The position numbers and the translations under genes are program-made. This document shows positions 43,195 to 52,193 of a stretch of 64,000 bases of DNA, piece by piece (within the stretch, counting starts at the first letter, position 1; each line of letters begins with the position of its first letter). The stretch covers positions 5,270,001 through 5,334,000 of the forward strand of contig NZ_LT670817.1 of assembly GCF_900129425.1 (NCBI RefSeq), written 5' to 3'. The stretch is from Bradyrhizobium erythrophlei (GTDB taxonomy: Bacteria; Pseudomonadota; Alphaproteobacteria; Rhizobiales; Xanthobacteraceae). The notes under the pieces are model-generated. The model worked only from the letters and a program-made list of their open reading frames with translations. It ran no database searches and was not told where the DNA came from.

Positions 43195-43950
43195 TTAGCG
43201 CTGCGGCCCTCGCACCATGGACAGGAAACGCGCCTGCTCCGCAGGATTGTCGCGGAACATGCCGGTATAGCGGCTGGTGAACGTCATCGCGCCATGCTTG
43301 GCGACGCCGCGGACCGACATGCAGGTATGCTCCGCCTCGATCATCACCGCAACGCCGCGGGGCTTGAGAATTTCGTCGATCGCGGCCGCGATCTGGGCGG
43401 TCAGATGCTCCTGGGTCTGCAGGCGGCGCGCAAAGATATCGGTGAGGCGCGCCAGCTTCGACAGACCCACCACCCGCTCGACCGGCGTATAGGCGATATG
43501 CGCCTTGCCATAGAACGGCATCATGTGATGCTCGCACTGCGAGGTGAATTCGATATCGCGGATCAGCACGAAGTCGTCGTAGCCCGCGGTCTCGCCGAAA
43601 GTGCGGTTGAGCACCTCGGCCGGGCATTGATGATAGCCCTGATAGAGTTCGTCATAGGCTTCGACCACCCGGCGCGGCGTATCCAGCAGGCCCTCGCGGC
43701 CGGGGTTTTCGCCGATATAGCCAAGCAGGGTCTGCACCGCCTCCTCGGCTTCCGCACGCGACGGACGCGGCTGGTCGGCACGTACGGCCGCGGCCAGAAA
43801 TTCGGAAGGATCCAGCTCGGCTGGACGGGGATCCGGAATTTTCGTCTCCGGAATCTTGCCGTCGGCAGACTTTACGTCTGAGGGCTTGACGTCGGAAGGC
43901 TTGACGTCGGAAGGCTTGCCTGGGCGGAGGGATTTGATCAAAGCGTCCAT
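43195..43950 (-). CDS. folE: GTP cyclohydrolase I
   Basis: 251 residues. Converts GTP to dihydroneopterin triphosphate, the first step to folate. Zn-site motifs SQCEHHMMPF and HTCMSVRGVAKHGAM, plus GREGLLDTPRRVVEAY, are intact. The N-terminal extension (about 45 residues) contains three copies of KPSDVK coded by 15-base repeats, absent from typical family members, and is probably disordered. Start ATG 43950. It lies 29 bases upstream of hisI. Divergent from the IscU-like gene. Confidence 0.95.
   Translation of the reverse strand: MDALIKSLRPGKPSDVKPSDVKPSDVKSADGKIPETKIPDPRPAELDPSEFLAAAVRADQPRPSRAEAEEAVQTLLGYIGENPGREGLLDTPRRVVEAYDELYQGYHQCPAEVLNRTFGETAGYDDFVLIRDIEFTSQCEHHMMPFYGKAHIAYTPVERVVGLSKLARLTDIFARRLQTQEHLTAQIAAAIDEILKPRGVAVMIEAEHTCMSVRGVAKHGAMTFTSRYTGMFRDNPAEQARFLSMVRGPQR
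43873..43917. repeat. three tandem 15-base repeats inside folE
   Basis: Two identical units of GACGTCGGAAGGCTT follow one slightly different unit, encoding KPSDV repeats in the protein N-terminus. In-frame length means copy number can vary without a frameshift. Confidence 0.85.
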
Positions 43951-44188
43951 GTCAACTCCGTTCGACCGGTCTCACGGGAGACCGGAGTGTCACCGGCAGA
44001 CGGGGCGGCTTGCCGCCGGACGCCTGAGTCCCACCATTCTTAACATCCCTGCGACTGAATTGGTTTTTCATTTCAGGCCGCTTGGGGCAAACGGACGGAC
44101 TGTATTTCCGCCATTTCCACCCATATATAGGACCATGGACCGCGGTCGCCAAGGGCGTTCGCGCCGGCAAGCCCGAGACCCCTATCTT

Positions 44189-44644
44189 ATGCTGAACGAC
44201 ATTTACAACAAACGGATCATCGAATTGGCCGGCAATATACCCAGGCTCGGAAGACTGGCCGCACCAGACGCCAGCGCCACGGCGCATTCCAAGCTGTGCG
44301 GCTCGACCGTCAAGATCGACCTCACAATGGACGGACCTGTGGTCACCGACTTTGCCCATGACGTAAAGGCCTGTGCGCTGGGCCAGGCTTCGTCCTCGAT
44401 CATGGCGAGGCACGTCGTCGGCTCGACCGCGAGCGAACTGCGCGACTTGCGCGAGACCGTCCGCAGGATGCTGAAGGAAAACGGCAGCCCTCCACAAGGC
44501 AAGTGGGCCGACATCGCGCTGCTCGAGCCGGTGCGCGATTACAAGGCGCGGCATGCCTCGACCATGCTGACCTTCGATGCTGTCGTCGACGCGATCGGCC
44601 AGATCGAAGCGAAGGCCAAAGAGGCGGCCCCGGCGCAGGGGTGA
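44189..44644 (+). CDS. IscU/NifU-like iron-sulfur scaffold family protein
   Basis: 151 residues from ATG 44189 (MLNDIYNKRIIELAG). SufU/IscU fold with Cys37 in SKLCGSTV and Cys62 in ACALGQASSSI. The position of the third cluster ligand reads RHAST, with Ala (about 123) instead of Cys, which suggests a divergent scaffold or a regulatory paralog. No signal peptide. The open frame to 43856 lies in folE sequence and is not used. Divergent from folE; followed by a REP-like element. Confidence 0.82.
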   Translation: MLNDIYNKRIIELAGNIPRLGRLAAPDASATAHSKLCGSTVKIDLTMDGPVVTDFAHDVKACALGQASSSIMARHVVGSTASELRDLRETVRRMLKENGSPPQGKWADIALLEPVRDYKARHASTMLTFDAVVDAIGQIEAKAKEAAPAQG

Positions 44645-44650
44645 GATTGC

Positions 44651-44753
44651 GTCATTCCGGGGCGATGCGAAGCATCGAACCCGGAATCTCGAGATTCCCC
44701 GATGTGCAATGGCACATCTGAGGTCTGGTGCTAACGCACCATCCCGGAATGAC
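44651..44753. repeat. REP-like palindromic element, copy 3
   Basis: GTCATTCCGGGGCGATGCGAAG at the left and CATCCCGGAATGAC at the right, with CGGAATCTCGAGATTCC and a GTGCAATGGCAC hairpin inside. Lies between two convergent genes just after a stop. Confidence 0.8.
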
Positions 44754-44779
44754 AGGTTCATCCTTCGGATTTACCGCAG

Positions 44780-45694
44780 CTACTTGGCCGGTGCCGTCAC
44801 GGCCACGCCGCCAGTCGGAACCATCGCTTCGGCGGTCTTGGTGGATTTCGCAGCTTGCGGATTTGTCCCGGTCTCCGCCGCGGTGCTGACGAAGCGATCC
44901 TGCACGGGTTTGGCGGTCAGTTCGGCCACCGGGGCGTTGGCGCTGCCGGTCTGCGGCAGCACGTCGGCAACCGCATCGGTGGTCACCAGATTGGTCAGCC
45001 GCAACTCCGGCGCCGACAGTTCGTGCAGATCTTCCCACGGCGGCACGTTCAGCGACAGCGACAACAGATCGCCCGCGCCGCCCATGTCGAAGGTGTATTT
45101 GGCGAGGCGCCCGATGTCGCGCTCCACAATCATCATGTCCTGCGCGGTGTAACTGGCGGCCTTGGCGTCGTCGGCGCGGTCGCCCATCCAGATCTGATGC
45201 ACCCGGACATGCGCGGCCGCAGGCACGTAACGCGTCTTGCCGGACAGCAGCAGGAACACGCACATCGACTCGCAATAGGCTTCCGGCACCACGCTGGCAC
45301 GCTCGCCCTGCGCAGTGTGGGTCTGGACGCTGATGCCGACGGTGGTCAGCGCACCGAGGTTGCGCCAGCGCCGTCCCAGCGCGATGGAGTCGTTGACCGA
45401 ACCGCCGCTGGAATCCAGCACGATGGTGGCGCCGCCGAGCTGGCGTCCCCGCGCGAAATCATCGAAATCTTTTGGACTATCCGCGGTCACGATGCCGACC
45501 GCGCTGACCCAGCCCCGGCAATTCGGCCCGCACGCGACCCAGTCGAACCGCATCGGCAATTTGCGTTCTTCGAGGGTGACGCTGGCATGTGCCGAACCGG
45601 CAGGCGCAGCGGGGATACCGGGCAATGCAATGCAAATGGCGGTGGCGCCGAGCAGCCCCCAACCGCGATAACCGAGCGACTTCACAAACCTCAA
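44780..45694 (-). CDS. periplasmic protein with ClpP-like (COG3904-type) domain
   Basis: 304 residues from TTG 45694, chosen because GGGGGA sits six bases upstream; the frame extends to 45730. Signal-like span then ending AHASVTLEE. The core GATIVLDSSGGSVNDSIALGRRW matches the crotonase/ClpP-type fold (GG-x-V strand and Ser/Gly loop), with YCESMCVFLLLSG and RVHQIWMGDRA. Tail rich in Ala, Thr and Pro. The resemblance to COG3904 is recalled. Function unknown; a peptidase-like activity is possible, but no full catalytic set was checked. Confidence 0.65.
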   Translation of the reverse strand: MRFVKSLGYRGWGLLGATAICIALPGIPAAPAGSAHASVTLEERKLPMRFDWVACGPNCRGWVSAVGIVTADSPKDFDDFARGRQLGGATIVLDSSGGSVNDSIALGRRWRNLGALTTVGISVQTHTAQGERASVVPEAYCESMCVFLLLSGKTRYVPAAAHVRVHQIWMGDRADDAKAASYTAQDMMIVERDIGRLAKYTFDMGGAGDLLSLSLNVPPWEDLHELSAPELRLTNLVTTDAVADVLPQTGSANAPVAELTAKPVQDRFVSTAAETGTNPQAAKSTKTAEAMVPTGGVAVTAPAK

Positions 45695-45922
45695 TTTGGT
45701 TCCCCCGCAAGCCCCGAAGAGCAATGGCAATGGCCCCAGTTCAACGCCCGATGATTCCGCATACAGGCGTTATGAAAAAGGTAACCGTGAGAATCCTTGC
45801 CGTCCATTAAACTTTGCTGCACTGCTCTTCAGAAATGTTATATTTTTAAAAATGTGGCACAAATATCTGCGCCCGCCGGTTCCATGCTCGGGAACCGCGC
45901 AAACCGCGCACATGATTGCGGC

Positions 45923-46276
45923 ATGCCGCCCATGAAGCATTCATCGCCCCATTCCTCATTATGCCCCGACTGCGGTGGCGTGGTGCAGCGCCTGCCGCGC
46001 AACGCCGGGCGCGCCATGATCTGGATTTACCGGCACACCCTGTCGCCGCTGGTCGGTTACAACTGCCGCCATTTGCCAACCTGCTCGGTCTATGGCGACG
46101 AGGCGATCGAGCGTTTCGGGCTGTGGGGCGGAGGCTGGATGACGCTGGCGCGGCTGTTACGCTGCCAGCCATGGGGCACGTCGGGAATCGACAACGTGCC
46201 GCTGACAAGGCCGCCTGGCGCGCGCTGGTATTTGCCGTGGCGGTTCGGGCGATGGCGCGGCGTCAACGCGCCCTGA
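45923..46276 (+). CDS. yidD: membrane protein insertion efficiency factor YidD
   Basis: 117 residues from ATG 45923 (alternative 45932). The core WIYRHTLSPLVGYNCRHLPTCSVYGDEAIERFG is the YidD signature (conserved Cys and Tyr), followed by RLLRCQPWGTSGIDNVP. YidD aids YidC-dependent membrane insertion. The N-terminus adds a CPDCGG knuckle not present in most YidD proteins. A T/A-rich stretch at 45835-45850 may hold the promoter. Confidence 0.85.
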   Translation: MPPMKHSSPHSSLCPDCGGVVQRLPRNAGRAMIWIYRHTLSPLVGYNCRHLPTCSVYGDEAIERFGLWGGGWMTLARLLRCQPWGTSGIDNVPLTRPPGARWYLPWRFGRWRGVNAP

Positions 46277-46382
46277 ATAGTTTGGTGCACTGCTTTCAAG
46301 CCAAAGACGCATCTCTGCCGTGCGGGGAACCGCGACCTCACAGCCGAATTGATTTGATGCTTCCGCAGGCAGGACACAAACA

Positions 46383-46550
46383 ATGCGCTGGAAAATCAGC
46401 CACCACGGTCACGATCCCCGACAGATCGACCTTCTCGCCGTACTCGCGCTTCTCATTATTATCGTCGCGGCTTACCGGTATTTCACCCACAGCCCTGAGG
46501 CCGCGCGCGCGACGGCCTTCATCGTGCCGAGCCAAAGCGTGCGGTGGTAA
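46383..46550 (+). CDS. small single-span membrane protein (55 aa)
   Basis: ATG 46383 to TAA 46550. A His-rich, basic start (MRWKISHHGHDPRQ), one strong hydrophobic span (LLAVLALLIIIVAAY), then a short tail (FTHSPEAARA). No clear ribosome site. Composition supports a true membrane protein, as found in Bradyrhizobium. Too short for standard frame lists. Function unknown. Confidence 0.5.
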   Translation: MRWKISHHGHDPRQIDLLAVLALLIIIVAAYRYFTHSPEAARATAFIVPSQSVRW

Positions 46551-46655
46551 ATCAAAGCGCGGCCGAACGGCGCGCTTTGGACGTCAGGGCACGCATCGAT
46601 GACGCCAGAACATGATCTTTTCGGAAAACCGGCTTCCACTTTTCCGGATCATGCT

Positions 46656-47885
46656 CTAGCGCCACGGCCATGCTGAGAACCATGGGAAACCTCTCGGCTG
46701 AACAACGTCCGGCTGACGTGGCCGCCGCGGGCGCGGTTGCGTCTGTCGCGGCGGTTCGGCCGACGACGTCGCGTCAACGCGCCCGGAATCGCCTGAGGGC
46801 AACTTGACGGACAGCAGCAGGTTCGATTCAAACGAACGCCAGCGGTAGCCAATGCCGAAATCCATCGGCTGGCTGCGCTTGAACAGCTCGGCATATTGTT
46901 CCTGATATTTCCCGGGAAACTCGGCAATCGGACCGGCGTAGCGGCCGAACGGAAAAAATTGCCATTGCTTCGGATCGTAGTCCGCGAGCGGAATCCCTGA
47001 ATCGTCCTGGATGATGGTGGCGCTGTTGGCGAGAAGAAAATTGCGCACAGTGGAAAAACTGCCGGAATGCATCAGATAGGAGGCGCTCTTGATCAGGCTG
47101 TTGCCGGGCGCGAGCGTCGCGCAAAACTTCAGGAAGCCCGAACTTCTGACGCCGCCATTGGAAAGATCGGTGGAAAAAAAATACAGCGTCTTTTCCTCGC
47201 CATCGCTGCCCGCAAACACGATCCGGACGCCGCGCGTGGCGTTCCTGCCGGGATTCTCGTTGGCGAAATAGGCCGCGCCCTTGGCGTCGAGCGCGATCAA
47301 GCTGACGTCGCGGATGGTCTTTCCGGAGCGCGCCAGGAACACATAGAGGATCGGCAAGGTGCCGCTCAGCTGTCCGGCGTGCAGATCGGTTTTCATATGC
47401 TTGGTGATGAAGAAGCTGAAACTCAGGACCGAGCTCAGCGAACGCTCGACATCGTAAAGCGCGGGCCCGATACCGCCGTACGGCAATCTCGTGAGATCCG
47501 GCACCGACCCGACCGGTTCGAGCGCGCTCAGCACGTAGGTCGTCGCCTTCGCGTAAAACGCGTCGGCGTAGAGAAAGTCCGGACCGCTGAACATGTAGAA
47601 CATCGTCGGCCGCGGCGCGGCCAGATTGGTGGCCGCCCAGGCCCGGATTTTCGAAAGCTGGCGCTGCTCGAGCTGCCCGAACGCGTTATCGAAGAATTTT
47701 GCGTGCCGCTGCCATGCCGGATCCTTGGTCAGCGGCGTCAGCGGCGATTCGGCCGAGGGCGGCATCCCCGCAAGGAAACGCGCGGTGTCGTCTGCGGTCA
47801 CAATGTCGGCGGCGCGGGCCGGTCCGGCAACCGCGAGGAACATGGTTACGGCGACAGCCGCAATTTTCGCGCGTTGGAGCATCAC
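46656..47885 (-). CDS. secreted hypothetical protein, Rhizobiales type
   Basis: 409 residues; the start is GTG 47885 or ATG 47882. Signal peptide ending AGPARAADIV. Blocks such as PLTPLTKDPAWQRHAKFFD, FYMFSGPDFLYADAFY and LPYGGIGPALYDVERSL look conserved; I know no assigned function. C-terminus is Pro/Arg-rich. The start meets the stop of the upstream permease gene, so they are probably co-translated. Confidence 0.75.
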   Translation of the reverse strand: MMLQRAKIAAVAVTMFLAVAGPARAADIVTADDTARFLAGMPPSAESPLTPLTKDPAWQRHAKFFDNAFGQLEQRQLSKIRAWAATNLAAPRPTMFYMFSGPDFLYADAFYAKATTYVLSALEPVGSVPDLTRLPYGGIGPALYDVERSLSSVLSFSFFITKHMKTDLHAGQLSGTLPILYVFLARSGKTIRDVSLIALDAKGAAYFANENPGRNATRGVRIVFAGSDGEEKTLYFFSTDLSNGGVRSSGFLKFCATLAPGNSLIKSASYLMHSGSFSTVRNFLLANSATIIQDDSGIPLADYDPKQWQFFPFGRYAGPIAEFPGKYQEQYAELFKRSQPMDFGIGYRWRSFESNLLLSVKLPSGDSGRVDATSSAEPPRQTQPRPRRPRQPDVVQPRGFPWFSAWPWR

Positions 47886-49258
47886 TAGTCGCGGTCCGGA
47901 GATGCGGTCGCGGGACCTCGATCGGTCCGCTTGCGAAAAAAGGCATAAATCAAAAGGCCCGAAACCATGATCAATATACCGAAAAACGACTGCAACGGCC
48001 GCTCCGTCAAAAGATAGTACATCATGAATGCGGTCACGAGCAGGAAAACCAGCGGGGTTATCGGGTATCCCCAGGCGCGATAGGGCCGCGGCAGGTCGGG
48101 ATGGGTGACGCGCAGCTTGATGACGCCGAGTACGGTGAAGAACGAGCAGAACAGCAGCGCGGACTGGATGAAATCGAGCACGGCCTCGAAACTGCGGGTG
48201 AACAGCATCAGGCTGGCGACCGCGAGCTGGAAAAGGATGGCGTAGGCCGGCGCGCCCCGGCTCGATTTACCAGCAAACAGCCGCAAGGCCGGGATGTCCT
48301 CGCCCATGGTCATCATCACGCGGGGCCCGATCCACATCATCGCGCTGATGGACGATATCAGTCCGACACAGATCATGGTGCCGACGATGCGGCCGCCGAT
48401 GTCGCCGAAGATGTGGCTGCCGGCGATGCGCGCGACATCGAGCTGCCCGGAGAGCTTGTCGATCGGTGTGGTGTATAGGAACACCGCGTTGAGCGCGACA
48501 TACAGCACAAGCACGATCAGCGTCCCCGCCAGCAGCGCGCGCGGCAGGTTTTGCTGCGGCGTGCGCATCTCGCCGATGATGTAGGTGGCCGCGTTCCACC
48601 CGGAGAATGAATACATCACGAAGACGAGCCCGATCGCGAATGGCGCGCTGGTGACATGGGTGAAGTCGGCCGCATCGGGCGCGAAGGAAATCGGTTGCGG
48701 CGTGCCGACGACAAATCCGGCAATCAGGAACGCGACGATCAGCACGACCTTCAAGACGGTCGAGACCAATTGAAAGGTGCTGGAGTGCCTGACGCCGCTG
48801 AGCTGTACGATCGACACCAGCCAAACGACGCCTATGGCCAGCGCCAGCGGCGGGGCACCGGGGAAAACCGATTTGCCGTATTCCCCGAACGCCATCGCGG
48901 CCAATGCCACCGGTGCCGCAAAGCCAACCGTCGCCGACACCCAGCCCGCCAGAAATCCGAAGGCCGGATGAAAGGCGCGGGTCAGGAAGTTATATTCACC
49001 GCTGGAGCGCGGAAACATCGCGCCGAGTTCGCTGTAGGAAAAGACGCCGCACAGCGCGACGATCCCTCCCACGGTCCACAGCAACAGAATCGAAAACCCC
49101 GACGGGATGTCCTTGACCTGAAAGCCAAGGCTGGTGAAGACGCCGACGCCGATCATGTCGGCCACGACGATGGCGGTGGCCACGATGACTGAAACAGTCG
49201 ACCCGCCACCCGGGAGCCGGCCGGCCCACGCCGCGCTTTCCGTTCCTGATGCCGCCAT
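47885..49258 (-). CDS. APC-family amino-acid permease
   Basis: 457 residues from ATG 49258 (MAASGTES), preferred because AAGGGGA is six bases upstream; the frame starts at 49294. About 12 membrane spans with the APC signature GVGVFTSLGFQV, SYSELGAMFPRSSGEYNFLTRAF and FVMYSFSGWNAATYIIGEMRTPQQNLPRA. Imports amino acids or related compounds with a cation gradient. Its stop overlaps the start of the downstream secreted-protein gene. Confidence 0.88.
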   Translation of the reverse strand: MAASGTESAAWAGRLPGGGSTVSVIVATAIVVADMIGVGVFTSLGFQVKDIPSGFSILLLWTVGGIVALCGVFSYSELGAMFPRSSGEYNFLTRAFHPAFGFLAGWVSATVGFAAPVALAAMAFGEYGKSVFPGAPPLALAIGVVWLVSIVQLSGVRHSSTFQLVSTVLKVVLIVAFLIAGFVVGTPQPISFAPDAADFTHVTSAPFAIGLVFVMYSFSGWNAATYIIGEMRTPQQNLPRALLAGTLIVLVLYVALNAVFLYTTPIDKLSGQLDVARIAGSHIFGDIGGRIVGTMICVGLISSISAMMWIGPRVMMTMGEDIPALRLFAGKSSRGAPAYAILFQLAVASLMLFTRSFEAVLDFIQSALLFCSFFTVLGVIKLRVTHPDLPRPYRAWGYPITPLVFLLVTAFMMYYLLTERPLQSFFGILIMVSGLLIYAFFRKRTDRGPATASPDRD

Positions 49259-49542
49259 AGAGTCCCCTTCGGCGTCACGCCCGTCATTTTTCATCGTGCA
49301 GGCTGACCCCGTTCAATTCAAGCAATGTTAACAATGATTTAAATCGTGACCCGATTTGGTACCCCTGTACCGGCGACGCACCGGGCCTCGACGGCATCAT
49401 GGAAAGCCGCCCCACAATCACGACACGATTGCGTGTTCCGGTACGCTGTCCGGGTGGGGAGTTTTCCCGGAAGCTTAACGTCACCTAAACGCCGCCGAGC
49501 TGAAATACGCGAATAGCCGGTGGATCTTGGGGCAGTAGGTGG

Positions 49543-50856
49543 ATGGCCGGGGCGAGTCCGCAATCGCAGATGCATGATCGTGCCGTCCGGGTGATGTCAC
49601 CGCGCGCGCGTCAGCGTATGCAGGCTCCTCAACATCACTCCGGGTCGGAGCGATGGCGCTGGATCGGCCTTCTATGCGCGTTCGTCCCGCTGTCGTTTGT
49701 TCTCGTTCAATGCGGACAGGCGCCGAACGCCGGCACGCTGGCAGCCAATTCACAGGCCTCGATCGGGGACACCTTCGACGACCGCTTCCCGAAACCCCAG
49801 TTCAGGGATCGCTTCCCGACGGCGAGCGAGAGCCTGGAGCAGCGCCAGGCCGACGACGTGCCCGTCAAGCGCACGGCGCAGGCAGCACCCGCGCCATACC
49901 GGGTCGCTTCGCTGGCGCCGACGGTGCCCTACCAGCGCCCGGCCCGAGAGGATCAGACCACGCTGGTCAGCCTGAAATCCTCGGCATTTCCCTATCTCGG
50001 CAACAATCCGCACACCGACGAGCCGTTCCTGAACGTTTCCAGGGACGGGCGCCGCGGCCATCGCAGCTACAGTGGCCGGGTTTACTGGCAGGACGAGACC
50101 TTCAACGACAGCCGCGTCCTGATGCATGTCCCGGAGAATTTCGATGTCCGCAAACCGGGCGTCATCGTCGTGTTCTTCCACGGCAACGGCGCAACGCTGG
50201 AGCGCGACGTACGCGACCGGCAGCGCGTGCCGCAGCAGATTTCGGAATCCGGCGTCAATGCCGTGCTGCTGGCGCCGCAGCTTGCGGTCGACGCCGCCGA
50301 TTCCAGCGCGGGCAAATTCTGGCAGCCGGGCGGCCTCAAGCGCTTTGTCGCGGAGTCGGCCGATCACCTCGCCGCGCTCTACGGCGATCCAGCCGCCGCC
50401 AAGGCGTTTGCCAACATGCCGGTCGTCATCGTCGGCTACAGCGGCGGCTTCGTGCCGACGGCCTGGAGCCTGGAGGTGGGCGGCCTCGGCGATCGCGTGC
50501 GCGGGGTGTTCCTGCTCGACGCGGTTTACGGCGAACTGGACAAGTTCGCATCCTGGATCGAGAATAACCGGTCCGGCTTTTTCGTCAGTTCATATACGCA
50601 TTATACCGAGCGGCACGACCGCGATCTGATCCAGATGCTGAAAGCAAAAGGCATCACCGTCACCCGCGATATGGACGCTCCATTGCGTCCCGGCAGCGTG
50701 GTATTCGTCGAGACACCCGAGGGCGTGACCCATCGCAATTACGTCACGCACGCCTGGACTGAAAATCCGGTCAAGGAAGTGCTGGCCAAAATGGCGGCAA
50801 CGCCGGCGCTGACGCGGGTCGCGACGACAGGCACCCCCTCGCCCGCTCGCCGATAA
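49543..50856 (+). CDS. lipoprotein-like alpha/beta hydrolase
   Basis: 437 residues from ATG 49543; later ATG codons at 49594 and 49618 are possible. Hydrophobic span IGLLCAFVPLSFVLVQCG holds a lipobox-like LVQC. Hydrolase features: oxyanion region FFHGNGA, nucleophile elbow VGYSGGF, and ETPEGVTHRNYV near the end with the likely catalytic His. The first 120 residues after the anchor are Gln/Ala/Pro-rich linker. Likely periplasmic esterase-like protein; substrate unknown. Confidence 0.75.
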   Translation: MAGASPQSQMHDRAVRVMSPRARQRMQAPQHHSGSERWRWIGLLCAFVPLSFVLVQCGQAPNAGTLAANSQASIGDTFDDRFPKPQFRDRFPTASESLEQRQADDVPVKRTAQAAPAPYRVASLAPTVPYQRPAREDQTTLVSLKSSAFPYLGNNPHTDEPFLNVSRDGRRGHRSYSGRVYWQDETFNDSRVLMHVPENFDVRKPGVIVVFFHGNGATLERDVRDRQRVPQQISESGVNAVLLAPQLAVDAADSSAGKFWQPGGLKRFVAESADHLAALYGDPAAAKAFANMPVVIVGYSGGFVPTAWSLEVGGLGDRVRGVFLLDAVYGELDKFASWIENNRSGFFVSSYTHYTERHDRDLIQMLKAKGITVTRDMDAPLRPGSVVFVETPEGVTHRNYVTHAWTENPVKEVLAKMAATPALTRVATTGTPSPARR

Positions 50857-51020
50857 CCTGACGCGCTTGCGCGCCGTCGCACCGCCGCAAGTTTCCCATC
50901 ATACCGTCGTCGAAATGTGATGTTGATGCCCGGGCGATTTCCGTTCCGCGGGATTGTTCGGCGCAGGCCGGGGCCCTAGGGTGCCGCGCGCTTACATCTG
51001 CAACCAAGCGGGGGCTAAAC

Positions 51021-51347
51021 TTGCAGGAAGGCCTCTACAAGGTTGAATTTCATACCGTTCACGGCACCGGCAACGGCGTGCTCTACGCCACGTCGGGCAA
51101 ACTCCGCGGCGGTAATTCCGGCTTTGCCTTTATTGGCAACTACACCCGCAAAGGCGACGAAATCCACGTCAAGGTCTCGACCCTGCGCCATAACGCCGAC
51201 CCCGAACTGAAGCCGCTGTTCGGTACCGACATGATCACCCTCACGCTGAAGGGAACGGCGAATGGCGACATGGTCGATTTCGAAGGCAGCGCCCTGCAAC
51301 TGCCCGGCGTGGCCTTCAAGGCGGTGCTGACGCGTATCGGCGACTGA
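51021..51347 (+). CDS. GrlR-like small regulatory protein
   Basis: 108 residues, TTG start with GGGGG upstream. QEGLYKVEFHTVHGTGNGVL and GNYTRKGDEIHVKVST follow the pattern of the GrlR family, beta-barrel proteins that in enterobacteria bind the type III secretion activator GrlA. No T3SS genes are near. Many alphaproteobacteria carry such orphan homologs; role unknown here. Confidence 0.7.
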   Translation: MQEGLYKVEFHTVHGTGNGVLYATSGKLRGGNSGFAFIGNYTRKGDEIHVKVSTLRHNADPELKPLFGTDMITLTLKGTANGDMVDFEGSALQLPGVAFKAVLTRIGD

Positions 51348-51356
51348 CCGAGCGCT

Positions 51357-51704
51357 CTAGAATTTCGGGATGCTCTCCGCGAAGCCGTTGAAGCAGGCCA
51401 GCCGCGCGTCTTCTTCCTTGCTGAAACGGCAATCCGCCACGCCCTTCGCGGCGGGCGCCTTGGGGTTCGGTTTCGGCGGAATCACGGCGTCGTAGCAATC
51501 CAGCCGCCCCTTGGTTCCGTCGTCGATTTCCAGACAGGCCTGCAGCCGCTTGGCGATCGATAGGTGCTTCGACGCCGCGGCGGGCGGCTTGGCCTGGACC
51601 GGCTTGACTTGGACCAGCGGCTTATCCCCGACGGTCGGAGGGCTGCTCTGAGCCATGGCGGCCGCTGAATAGAACATCACGACCAGCGCAAGTATTCTTC
51701 CCAT
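51357..51704 (-). CDS. small secreted protein with four cysteines
   Basis: 115 residues. Signal peptide (LALVVMFYSAAAMAQ), then a Lys/Pro/Val linker and the segment KRLQACLEIDDGTKGRLDCYD, with further Cys in VADCRFSKEEDARLACFNGF. Two Cys pairs with similar helical contexts suggest two disulfides in the periplasm. Convergent with the GrlR-like gene, ten bases apart. Function unknown. Confidence 0.7.
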   Translation of the reverse strand: MGRILALVVMFYSAAAMAQSSPPTVGDKPLVQVKPVQAKPPAAASKHLSIAKRLQACLEIDDGTKGRLDCYDAVIPPKPNPKAPAAKGVADCRFSKEEDARLACFNGFAESIPKF

Positions 51705-52193
51705 GTCACTTTACCTTCGGTTTTGCCTGTCGATGCAATCTTGTATCGAGCCGGGCGGCTCGATCGAATCGAAAATTCCCGCGGCGGACCAAGCACACGA
51801 CACAAGGCTTGTCGACGGGTTCCGCTTCGGAACGGCTCGCTTATGTCGGTAACGTCGAGGTTTGTCGAGGCCTGGTGGACCGGCACCGGCCAGCACAAGA
51901 CGGGCTATTTCGCCGCGCGGTCCTGCGACACGTTCGTTGGCACGGGGCCGCCGTCTTTTCGCGGCGGACAGGTTGCGAGCAGGCTCGCAAGCGATCGATC
52001 CGCGCGAGGCTTCGTTCGGTCGCCGCAGCCCGTGCCTGCGGGGTCGGCGCACCGCCGGAGAAACGCAGCACCACTTTCGGCGACCGGCGATTTTCGGCCA
52101 GCCTTTGAACCGCAACTCCCCGCGACGGCGGAAACTTGCACAACGGCATGTCACCTGCAACTATCTCAACCTCTGCGGGCGGGGTGAATTGTC
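51705..52193. other. intergenic region, no supported gene
   Basis: Overlapping short frames on both strands are rich in Arg and Pro without a ribosome site. No repeat was found. It may hold the promoter of the pentapeptide gene. Confidence 0.4.

Noticed and set aside
51711..52160. 149-codon minus frame upstream of the pentapeptide gene
   Set aside because: Arg/Pro-rich, no start signal and overlapped by equal frames on the other strand.
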